DNA of 13,959 bases from Fidelibacterota bacterium (GTDB taxonomy: Bacteria; Fidelibacterota; Marinisomatia; SCGC-AAA003-L08; D37C17), in contig JABHHG010000183.1 of assembly GCA_018671635.1 (NCBI GenBank), positions 1 to 13,959 of the forward strand. The letters run 5' to 3'. This document shows, piece after piece, positions 1 to 6,727 of the stretch. The notes below the pieces were generated by a model. The model was not told the DNA's origin. It saw nothing but the letters and a program-made list of their open reading frames with translations, and did no database searches. Both the position numbers and the translations under genes were made by a program. The number at the start of each line of letters is the position of its first letter. Within the stretch, counting starts at the first letter, position 1.

Positions 1-69
1 ATTAAAAATATATTTAATGAGCCTATTAGATTAAAATATAAATAAGAAAAATTATTTTTTACCCTTGAT
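1..69. other. AT-rich intergenic end, no recognised element
   Basis: These bases lie downstream of the leftward operon. They are almost entirely A and T. Short A/T complementarity (around 49-60) is not a convincing terminator because it lacks a GC stem. I see no gene here; the operon terminator may lie beyond the window. Confidence 0.4.
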
Positions 70-2031
70 TTAATACATCCGTTTAAATTGATAATAGGCA
101 TGCTGAATATAATGTTGGCTCTGGGTTTGTAATATATTGAAGCGTGGGTCAGATGTGGGTAGTTCAGTATAGGTATCATTCCATATAGTGGGGTAAGTAA
201 AGAGTTGATGTTTATCACTACCCATGAACTCATAATAGGTATGGTTAGGCGTAATCCATTGAAGGTTCTTATGTGACACGCGACAGGCGAATCCGTTGCC
301 ACTGGCCAATGCAGAATTACCATATAATTGGGGTAAGTATTGGTCCTCATCCATTATATCAAGTAGGGTAGGCAGGATGTCGATTTGACTCACAATTTTA
401 TTTGATGTTCTGGGTGAATCGATCATGGGTGAATAAATGATAAAGGGGATATGTCCATTTAGGGGATGATTGGGGATGTTTCGATGAACGTTTAAGCCAT
501 GGTCAGCAGTAATAATGAAAATGGTATTGTCATACCAATCATGGGTTTTGGCATCTTCAAAAAATTCGGATAGTACAATATCATCGTATGCCATGGTGCG
601 TTTTGCGCGGATGTATTTTTCTTTCCCCGTTTCGAATGGGGGTATTCGAGATGCATACGATTCAGGCACTTTAAACGGATCATGATTAGTGGTGGTAAAA
701 AAGTTAATCATAAACGGAGTATCACCTTTTTGATCTGCAATATCTAAAAGTTTATCAAACATAATATGGTCAAATTTACCCCACATGTTGCCATCATCTT
801 TATTGGCCAAAAATCCGTCATTCCAATCTAACACGTGATCAAATCCATTGGCCATGGCAAAACCCTTCATATTATCAAAATTAGCATCACCCCCATATAA
901 AAAGGTAAGGTCATAGCCTAATGATTTGAATATTCTCAGGGGTTCTGTGGCAGGGCTGTTTTTAAATCCCGTTTCTACTTGGGTGATAATGGGCTTCCCC
1001 GGAAGTACGGGCCATGAACATAATATGGAGCCAATGCCGTAAGCAGAGCGTGTACCATTGGCAAAACATCGGCTGAATGAAATACTCTTGGTGGAGAGTT
1101 TGTCTATAAAAGGTGTAATTTTTTCATTAAGATTGGGATTCAAATAATTACAGTTTTCAGACACAAATGATTCTAATATAATAACTATAATATTTGGTTT
1201 TTTATCAGAATTAAGAGAAATATCAATATTGGGCTCATTATTCTCAGCTTTAAGTTGAGTAACCGTATTTTCCATTTCAGAGAGATTGCTTTCATCGCCA
1301 AAATTTGAGGTAAAATTTTCCTCTTCCTGCATTTCGATAAAGGAACGCCCAAAAAAGAAAATGCAATTTTGTGCGATTTGATTGGCCATATTATTTTTTG
1401 AAAAATGTGCATATCCCCAATCCACAGGCTTTTCTTGGGTACCGCCTCGCATACATAGTACAGAAATAACAAGACTGAGTAGAAAATTTAAACTCCCCGA
1501 TAATATTGTAGATGTAGGACCATCAAATTTTCTGACTAATAATGTAAATAGTTTGAATGATGCAAAAACGGTAAAAATCCATGAAAGGGCATAGAGAAAT
1601 ACATTATATTCTTGCCAAATCAGTTCCCATCCTTCATTACCGCCGGTGCCATACATAATGAGCATGGTGTTAATATGATTACCAAATTCGTTAAACCATT
1701 CTAAATCGATGCTACAAAAAAGCGAAATAAATGTGAGTATGCATATAAAATAGAGGCGGTGAACTTTTCGATAAATTGATGATGCTAACCCCATATAGGG
1801 GAGGTAAATGGTGAGTAGAATTGGAATCATTAAATATGATGTGGCCACTAAATCAAGACGGATTCCCACTAGAAATGATTGTAAATATAGTGCCCCATGA
1901 GCGATGCTTAAGTCTTGGCGGAAAAAGAAGAGGAATACGGTTCTCCAAAATGCAAAGAGGGTAAGAATAGATAGGTATGATGCAAATAAAACACGTGTGG
2001 GCGCAGAAATAAAATGCATCAATTTAAACAT
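70..2031 (-). CDS. LTA-synthase-family membrane phosphotransferase (sulfatase fold)
   Basis: A 653-residue integral membrane enzyme of the alkaline phosphatase/sulfatase superfamily, closest in layout to lipoteichoic acid synthase and OpgB-type phosphoglycerol transferases. Roughly five hydrophobic helices fill residues 13-195, and an acidic linker (about 235-275) leads to the catalytic domain, which should lie outside the inner membrane. Seen in the domain: PNIIVIILESF with the metal-ligand glutamate at 287, NGTRS with the probable nucleophile threonine at 327, TTNHDPF with His450, and TADHG with Asp510/His511. These match the LtaS metal and nucleophile positions, so I infer transfer of a phospho-head group (glycerol phosphate or ethanolamine phosphate) to an envelope glycan or lipid rather than sulfate ester hydrolysis. 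The ATG shares its A with the mutS2 stop (TAATG) and has no clear Shine-Dalgarno, suggesting translational coupling. The family is firm; the substrate is unknown. Confidence 0.88.
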   Translation of the reverse strand: MFKLMHFISAPTRVLFASYLSILTLFAFWRTVFLFFFRQDLSIAHGALYLQSFLVGIRLDLVATSYLMIPILLTIYLPYMGLASSIYRKVHRLYFICILTFISLFCSIDLEWFNEFGNHINTMLIMYGTGGNEGWELIWQEYNVFLYALSWIFTVFASFKLFTLLVRKFDGPTSTILSGSLNFLLSLVISVLCMRGGTQEKPVDWGYAHFSKNNMANQIAQNCIFFFGRSFIEMQEEENFTSNFGDESNLSEMENTVTQLKAENNEPNIDISLNSDKKPNIIVIILESFVSENCNYLNPNLNEKITPFIDKLSTKSISFSRCFANGTRSAYGIGSILCSWPVLPGKPIITQVETGFKNSPATEPLRIFKSLGYDLTFLYGGDANFDNMKGFAMANGFDHVLDWNDGFLANKDDGNMWGKFDHIMFDKLLDIADQKGDTPFMINFFTTTNHDPFKVPESYASRIPPFETGKEKYIRAKRTMAYDDIVLSEFFEDAKTHDWYDNTIFIITADHGLNVHRNIPNHPLNGHIPFIIYSPMIDSPRTSNKIVSQIDILPTLLDIMDEDQYLPQLYGNSALASGNGFACRVSHKNLQWITPNHTYYEFMGSDKHQLFTYPTIWNDTYTELPTSDPRFNILQTQSQHYIQHAYYQFKRMY

Positions 2032-4385
2032 TATTTAAATTCAACTTCTGTAATTCCAGCACCGCCTTGGTCATCGTGAGCAAAGTTGAATTTTTTCACG
2101 AGAGATTGCCCCTTCAGAAATTCACCTACTGCGTCCATAAGGGCACCCGTGCCTTTGCCGTGTAAAATATTTACTTGGCTCATACCCGAAATGAGGGCAC
2201 GGTCTAAAAATTGTTCTAATTCTAGTAAGGCGGGATCCACTCGCATTCCCCGTAAATCTAATTGCATACTTTGCGGGCGTTCCACTTTATTGGTTGCGAT
2301 AGGGCCCGGCTCAGCTTTTGCTTTCTTTTCTTTATCTCTCGCTACTTGGTCACATTTTAAGGTGAGCTTTAGTCCGTTGACTTCTACCGTAATTTTCTGT
2401 TGGTTATTGGGTGGATGTATAATGATTCCCTTCATGTTTAAATGGGGGATATACACTAAGGCGCCTTCAATAGCATCATCAACTGAAATGGGTGTGAATT
2501 CTTTTTCGGGAATGGGCTTGATTTTATGCTTTTTCAATCGTTTGATTGATTTATCTAATCCATGTTTAGCCTGTTGGATGCTTGCAGAATCTGCCTTCGA
2601 TGTACGAATTTGTGCCACTAAATTTTCCATTTCACGACGGGTTTCATGAATTAATGTCTCAGCTTCTTCAGCAGCAGTGGACTTGGCAGACTTATGCTTC
2701 TTTTTTACTTCTTGTTCTAAATACTTTACCACACGTTCTTTATCAACCAATACCTTTTCTCTAATTTCTAAGTCATCTTTTAATGCTTTGGCGGACTGTT
2801 GTTCTATTTCTAAAATTCTGAGAATGTCTTCTAACTTTACTGAATTATCCCCGATGAGTAATTTTGCACGATGAATAATTTCATTATCTAATCCCATTCG
2901 AGTGGCAATTTCGATGGCATAACTGGCGCCCGGGTACCCCAATTGGAGCTCATACGTTGGCACTAAACCTTTCGGGTCGAAGACCATTCCACCATTCATT
3001 ACGCTCTCCGTTTCATGAGCCCACGATTTGAGCGCACCTAAATGGGTGGTGGCCAGCAATCGACTTCCCTTTTCTAAAATATTTTCCATAATGGCTCGAG
3101 ATATTGCAGCCCCCGCATCGGGGTCTGTACCCGTACCCAACTCATCTAAAAGAATGAGTGTTTTCTCATCTGCCGTTTGGGTAATGGCCGTTAAGTTTTG
3201 AATATGAGCGGAGAATGTGGAGAGGTCATCCTCAATGGATTGCTGATCTCCAATGTCACATAGTAGCTGATTAAATATTGGCAGAATACATTTTTTTGCG
3301 GGAATAAATAATCCACATTGTGCCATAATTGAGAATAACCCAACTGTTTTTAGGGCTACCGTTTTACCTCCTGCATTGGGTCCAGACAATAATAAGATGG
3401 TTTCATTATCTGATAAATTCATCTGAAGAGGGACCACCGATTTGTCCGCCAATTCTAAAATTGGATTCCGTGCTTCTTCTAATACTAAATTATTATTTTC
3501 AGAGAATAGGGGTGCTACACTTTTTGTTTGATGTGCAAATTTAGCAAATGTAAAATGAAAGTCAATCTTCACCAATAAGTGGATAGTGGTAAAAAGTTCA
3601 TTTTTGTAAGGTTTAAAAAATGTGGTCAATGCTCTTAATATTCGATTTATTTCTTCCACTCGTTTAAACTCTAAATGGGTGAGATCATTATTGAGCTCAA
3701 TGATTTCTAAGGGTTCGATAAAAACGGTTTGCCCTGTGGCAGATTGGCTTTGAACAATTCCCTTAATTTTCCGTTTTTGACTGGCTTTCATAGGGAGGAC
3801 TGATCGCCCATTCCGCCATGCGATATGGTCATCTTGTAACCATCCAGATGATTGAGCGTGGGTAAATAATGAATTCAATCGGGATTGCACTTGCCCCCGT
3901 GTTTTATCAATATCGCTATATATTTGTCGAAGCTCAGGGCTGGCATCATGGCGAATTTGAAAGGCATCATCGAATACGGAAAAAATCTGCTTTTCACCTT
4001 GAGAAAAGTTGATGAGTCCATCTAATTGAGTAGCCCATTGGGGATAATATTCAGTGGTCATGGCCACTTTAACTTCTCTTGATTGTACCAGTAGATTTAA
4101 GAGTGCTTTGAAATTCTCGCCATCCAATTGACTCCCCGCAATGCCCAACTGATCCATCCATAACTCAGTAATAGGAATATTACGAAAAGGGAGGACTTCT
4201 TCACGGAGTAAACCGCCCAATAACTCTTCAGTAAATTGATGTGATTGTAAAAGTTCAGTTTGATTGGATGTGGGGGAAAGATGAAGGAAATCATCTTTGT
4301 TTTGCTCAGCACATGCTTTTGCCACTAACCATTCCCGGATGGTGGTAAATCCCAAGTCGGTATAGATGGCATCAGTTATTTTCAT
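2031..4385 (-). CDS. mutS2: Endonuclease MutS2 (MutS-like ATPase with C-terminal Smr domain)
   Basis: A 784-residue MutS2, the usual length. It lacks the N-terminal mismatch-binding domain of MutS1 and begins directly with the lever/clamp helices (about 1-320). The ATPase follows: Walker A GPNAGGKT at 335-342, Walker B LILLDE at 410-415 with GTGTDP just after, and a TTHLG switch at 446-450. A long charged coiled coil (about 515-620) leads to a KOW-like beta segment (640-680) and a C-terminal Smr nuclease domain with LDLRG (709-713) and HGKGTG (742-747). Known roles of the family are suppression of homologous recombination and, in Bacillus, splitting of collided ribosomes; which applies here cannot be read from sequence. 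The start is 16 bases downstream of the cvpA stop, with only a weak purine stretch before it. The stop overlaps the next start by one base. Linkage to cvpA is also known from Firmicutes. Confidence 0.97.
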   Translation of the reverse strand: MKITDAIYTDLGFTTIREWLVAKACAEQNKDDFLHLSPTSNQTELLQSHQFTEELLGGLLREEVLPFRNIPITELWMDQLGIAGSQLDGENFKALLNLLVQSREVKVAMTTEYYPQWATQLDGLINFSQGEKQIFSVFDDAFQIRHDASPELRQIYSDIDKTRGQVQSRLNSLFTHAQSSGWLQDDHIAWRNGRSVLPMKASQKRKIKGIVQSQSATGQTVFIEPLEIIELNNDLTHLEFKRVEEINRILRALTTFFKPYKNELFTTIHLLVKIDFHFTFAKFAHQTKSVAPLFSENNNLVLEEARNPILELADKSVVPLQMNLSDNETILLLSGPNAGGKTVALKTVGLFSIMAQCGLFIPAKKCILPIFNQLLCDIGDQQSIEDDLSTFSAHIQNLTAITQTADEKTLILLDELGTGTDPDAGAAISRAIMENILEKGSRLLATTHLGALKSWAHETESVMNGGMVFDPKGLVPTYELQLGYPGASYAIEIATRMGLDNEIIHRAKLLIGDNSVKLEDILRILEIEQQSAKALKDDLEIREKVLVDKERVVKYLEQEVKKKHKSAKSTAAEEAETLIHETRREMENLVAQIRTSKADSASIQQAKHGLDKSIKRLKKHKIKPIPEKEFTPISVDDAIEGALVYIPHLNMKGIIIHPPNNQQKITVEVNGLKLTLKCDQVARDKEKKAKAEPGPIATNKVERPQSMQLDLRGMRVDPALLELEQFLDRALISGMSQVNILHGKGTGALMDAVGEFLKGQSLVKKFNFAHDDQGGAGITEVEFK

Positions 4386-4401
4386 GGGTGGTGTAGGGAG
4401 T

Positions 4402-4956
4402 TTACTCTTGGCCCAATACTTTTTTAATATTCTCTTCTTTCAATGATTCATGTATTTCTTCTTGAAAAGTATCAATCTCTTGGGTCAATTTAGATAAGGT
4501 TATCACTTGATTCTTCACAGAATTACAAATTTTATACATTTCAGAATCCTGATGAAGTTTATCGCGAATTTCTGTTGGGGCAATCTCCAATATGAAAATG
4601 ATAATGCTCACCACTAAGACTCCTTTGATAAGCCCCAGTAAGGTCCCCAATAGACGATTTAACCATCCCAATAGAATAAATTCGAAGAATTTTTGAAGTA
4701 CCATTGCCAAAGTGTTAATGACGAACAAGGTAATGCAGAATACCCCTAAATAGGATGCCACCGTTAGAATATTCGGATTTGAAATATGAACTTCTAAAAA
4801 TGGCATGAGATCATCATGGAAATTATGTGCTGCAAAAAAGCCGCCAATCATTCCCATAAAACGAGCAGCTTCTTTAATGAATCCATTTCTAAATCCACTA
4901 AACGTGAAAAATCCCAGAATAATAAGAATAAGAATATCAGGTGGTGTGAAAGTCAT
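4402..4956 (-). CDS. cvpA: CvpA family membrane protein
   Basis: A 184-residue protein with four predicted membrane helices (about 7-22, 33-45, 62-88 and 104-124) and a charged, probably cytoplasmic helical tail (130-184). The short glycine-punctuated N-terminal stretch (GFFTFSGFRNGFIKEAARF) and the LNRLLGTLLGLIKG segment at 99-112 are the family's hallmark positions. In Escherichia coli CvpA is named for colicin V export and affects envelope stress resistance; a molecular function is not established, and no colicin system is present here. The start overlaps the yqeY stop as TAATG. A GAGGAA stretch about nine bases upstream, inside the end of yqeY, could act as ribosome binding site. It sits between yqeY and mutS2 in one leftward operon. 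Confidence 0.9.
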   Translation of the reverse strand: MTFTPPDILILIILGFFTFSGFRNGFIKEAARFMGMIGGFFAAHNFHDDLMPFLEVHISNPNILTVASYLGVFCITLFVINTLAMVLQKFFEFILLGWLNRLLGTLLGLIKGVLVVSIIIFILEIAPTEIRDKLHQDSEMYKICNSVKNQVITLSKLTQEIDTFQEEIHESLKEENIKKVLGQE

Positions 4957-5393
4957 TAAGATAATTCCTCGCGGACCATTTTTTGCACAATTGAACCATC
5001 AGCTCCACTTCCAACCGCTTGCATGGCCGCCCCCATTACTTTGCCCATATCTTTCATAGATTCAGCACCCACATCTGCAATGGTTTTCTTCACGATAGCG
5101 CGAACATCATCTTCACTCATTTGCTCGGGGAGGTAGCGCTCCACAATTGAGAGCTCAAAGGCTTCATTTTCTGCCAAATCATCTCGACCACCATCTTTGT
5201 ATTGTTGGATAGAATCTTTTAATTGTTTCGCCGCAGTGGCCATCACTTTAATACATTCATCGTCAGTTAGGGTTTTTCCACTATCAATTTGCTTGGCCTT
5301 AACTTTGCCAATAAGGTTTCGTAATGCGCCTAACTCAGATTTTTCACCGGCCTTCATGGCCGATTTCATATCATTCATTAATGTTGATAACAT
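4956..5393 (-). CDS. yqeY: GatB/YqeY domain protein
   Basis: A 145-residue stand-alone YqeY protein, the usual length. The all-helical fold is shown by the N-terminal MKSAMKAGEKSELGALRNL region (10-28), the central ERYLPEQMSEDDVRAIV segment (about 87-103), and the C-terminal GKVMGAAMQAVGSGADG segment (about 117-133), which resembles the tRNA-contacting tail of the GatB subunit of tRNA-dependent amidotransferase. A tRNA-related role is assumed for the family but not demonstrated. This is the first gene of the leftward operon, and it has a good Shine-Dalgarno (AGGAGA, six-base spacer) that supports the ATG at 5393. In many bacteria rpsU (ribosomal protein S21) lies directly upstream of yqeY; it is absent here. 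Confidence 0.93.
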   Translation of the reverse strand: MLSTLMNDMKSAMKAGEKSELGALRNLIGKVKAKQIDSGKTLTDDECIKVMATAAKQLKDSIQQYKDGGRDDLAENEAFELSIVERYLPEQMSEDDVRAIVKKTIADVGAESMKDMGKVMGAAMQAVGSGADGSIVQKMVREELS

Positions 5394-5398
5394 TTTTA

Positions 5399-5404
5399 TC
5401 TCCT
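5399..5404 (-). promoter_or_regulatory. Ribosome binding site of yqeY
   Basis: On the minus strand this reads AGGAGA, six bases before the yqeY ATG. It is one of only two strong Shine-Dalgarno sequences in the window and marks yqeY as the first gene of its operon, in contrast to the overlapping downstream starts. Confidence 0.8.
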
Positions 5405-5480
5405 GAAAAGTATGAAAATTTAATGGTTTAAACTACTTCGGGATAAGATAAATTCACAAAATTTCTTTTATGTCTAATTC

Positions 5481-5510
5481 TTGGTTCACGTTTAATAAAA
5501 TTCATATATT
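5481..5510 (+). promoter_or_regulatory. Possible sigma70-type promoter for the rightward cluster
   Basis: TTGGTT (5481-5486) and TATATT (5505-5510) are separated by 18 bases in an AT-rich divergent region. The -10 element matches the consensus at five of six positions and the -35 at three. Transcription would begin near 5517, giving a leader of about 130 bases before the zinc-ribbon gene that includes the terminator hairpin at 5606-5629. This is tentative, because promoter consensus in FCB-group bacteria often differs and AT-rich DNA gives chance matches. Confidence 0.3.
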
Positions 5511-5524
5511 ATTAACCCTTCAGA

Positions 5525-5653
5525 ATGATGAAAAAAGAAGACTTAAATAAAATATCAAATCAAGTTTTTTTGTCGGAAGACGAAAGCGAACAAATGTATT
5601 ATAAGTGCACCAAGAGAGGTGCATTTTTTATTTTCAGTGAAAGGAAAATATGA
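5525..5653 (+). CDS. Small upstream ORF, 42 codons (possible leader peptide)
   Basis: ATG at 5525 opens a frame of 42 residues starting MMKKEDLNKISNQVF and ending FFIFSERKI. Its TGA (5651-5653) overlaps the ATG of the zinc-ribbon gene as ATGA, the same kind of coupling used between real genes elsewhere in this window. Against it: no Shine-Dalgarno precedes the ATG, the peptide matches no family I recognise, and a complete intrinsic terminator (5606-5629) lies inside the frame. It may be a leader peptide, a remnant, or chance. No run of a single amino acid points to a classic amino-acid attenuator. A non-coding leader RNA with the same boundaries is an equally good reading. Confidence 0.25.
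   Translation: MMKKEDLNKISNQVFLSEDESEQMYYKCTKRGAFFIFSERKI
5606..5629 (+). terminator. Intrinsic terminator upstream of the zinc-ribbon gene
   Basis: A perfect six-base-pair stem, TGCACC (5606-5611) with GGTGCA (5618-5623), closes a six-base loop AAGAGA and is followed by six T residues (5624-5629). This is a canonical Rho-independent terminator on the plus strand. It ends 20 bases before the ATG at 5650, so it must act on transcripts entering from the left: a small leader RNA, or an attenuated mRNA of the rightward cluster. No full gene lies upstream on this strand to need it. Confidence 0.7.
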
Positions 5654-6363
5654 AAGAGACCTTAAATCAACTTATTGAATTACAAGAAATAGATTGCCGA
5701 TTATATGAAATCAACGAGTTGAAGGGTGACCTTCCGGAGAAAGTGCTTGATCAAGAAAACGAGTTAAATGTTTACAAGAACGAGAATGAAACAAAAGATG
5801 CTCGTGTCCAGGAAATTGAGCATACCTCACGTAAACATAATGCTGAGGTTGAAGACTTTAATGTGAAGTTGACAAAGTATAAAGATCAACTCTATTTGGT
5901 TACATCCAATAAGGAATATGATGCGCTAAATACTGAAATTGATAGTATGAAGAAGGCTATTTCTGAATCTGAAACTATTATTTTGACGGAGGAAGAAGAA
6001 AAAAATACTCTGAATGAAGCGATTAAAAGTAATTCAAATAAGATTGAAACAGTAACGCTAACCTTAGAAGAAGATAAATCAGAATTAAAAACAGCCTTAT
6101 CAAAAACTCAAGCTGAAGAGAAAAAATTAATAAAAAATCGTACAGGATTAGTAAAGGGTATTGATAGCCGCTATTTAAGTACTTATGAACGATTAATGGG
6201 TGCACGTGATGGTGCGGGTATGGTAAGTATGACCAAGTCTGCATGTGGTTCTTGCTATACAAAATTACCGCCTCAAATGATTATTGAAGTAAAAGAGAAT
6301 AGCAAAATAATTTCATGTCCCTCATGCAGCATTTTCTTATTTTGGGATGGCATAGAAGAATAG
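5650..6363 (+). CDS. C4-type zinc-ribbon coiled-coil protein (CT398/HP0958-like)
   Basis: A 237-residue protein made of a long N-terminal helical hairpin (about 1-165, rich in Glu, Lys, Asn) and a C-terminal zinc ribbon. Four cysteines form two CxxC knuckles, Cys199/Cys202 and Cys223/Cys226, and a conserved TSNKEYDAL segment (85-93) lies at the hairpin turn. This is the architecture of the zf-RING_7/C4 zinc-ribbon family (Chlamydia CT398, Helicobacter HP0958/FlgZ). Helicobacter FlgZ binds RpoN and flagellin mRNA; no flagellar genes are seen here, so a general nucleic-acid or protein-binding role is all that can be inferred. AAAGGA lies just upstream of the ATG. The gene ends only about seven bases before rnpB, so read-through from this gene into rnpB is likely. 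Confidence 0.88.
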   Translation: MKETLNQLIELQEIDCRLYEINELKGDLPEKVLDQENELNVYKNENETKDARVQEIEHTSRKHNAEVEDFNVKLTKYKDQLYLVTSNKEYDALNTEIDSMKKAISESETIILTEEEEKNTLNEAIKSNSNKIETVTLTLEEDKSELKTALSKTQAEEKKLIKNRTGLVKGIDSRYLSTYERLMGARDGAGMVSMTKSACGSCYTKLPPQMIIEVKENSKIISCPSCSIFLFWDGIEE

Positions 6364-6370
6364 ATAACAT

Positions 6371-6726
6371 TGAGGTTGGTGAGTTGGTCGCTCTCAACAT
6401 TAGTTGAGGGAGGAAAGTCCGAACTCCACAGAACAGAGTGCCTCCGAAATGGAGGGTCCCGTAAGGGGCGGCAAGTGCAACAGAGAGTAGACATCCATCT
6501 TCGGATGGAAACAGGTGAAAGGGTGGTGTAAGAGACCACCGGTGCCGTTGGTAACAGGGGTAGCCAGGTAAACCCCACTCAGGAGCAAGATCAAGCAGCC
6601 TTGCGTAGTTCGCGCATAAGGGCGGGTAGATTGCACGAGCTTGTCTGTGAAGGCAGGCCCAGATGAATGACCAACATCCGCTTTGGCGGAAACAGAATTC
6701 GGCTTATGATCCGACCTCATTTTTTT
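6371..6726 (+). ncRNA. rnpB: RNase P RNA, bacterial type A
   Basis: Catalytic RNA of ribonuclease P, which removes 5' leaders from tRNA precursors. Visible hallmarks: the P4 strand GAGGAAAGTCCGAACTCC (about 6408-6425), the P3 hairpin CTCAAC/GTTGAG (6393-6408), GGTGGT-GTAAGAG-ACCACC (6522-6540), the GGGTAG loop that should contact the tRNA CCA end (about 6624-6629), AGATGAATGACC (6661-6672), a hairpin TCCGC/GCGGA (6677-6690), and the 3' universal ACAGAATTCGGCTTA (6692-6706). The ends are set by P1: GAGGTTGG (6372-6379) pairs with CCGACCTC (6711-6718) with one G-U pair. Seven T residues follow (6720-6726), so P1 doubles as a terminator-like stem. A weak promoter-like pair, TTGGGA (6342) and TAACAT (6365), spacer 17, overlaps the end of the upstream gene, but its predicted start is a few bases inside P1. 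Confidence 0.97.
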
Positions 6727-6727
6727 C

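Noticed and set aside
2086..2649. 187-codon open frame on the plus strand
   Set aside because: It is antisense to the Smr end and coiled coil of mutS2, which is clearly the coding strand.
5569..5629. Possible SRP (4.5S) RNA because of a GGAAG stretch and hairpins before a terminator
   Set aside because: The conserved SRP core (GGTCAGG with paired GGAAG and AGCAG bulges) is absent, and the stem pairing does not match.
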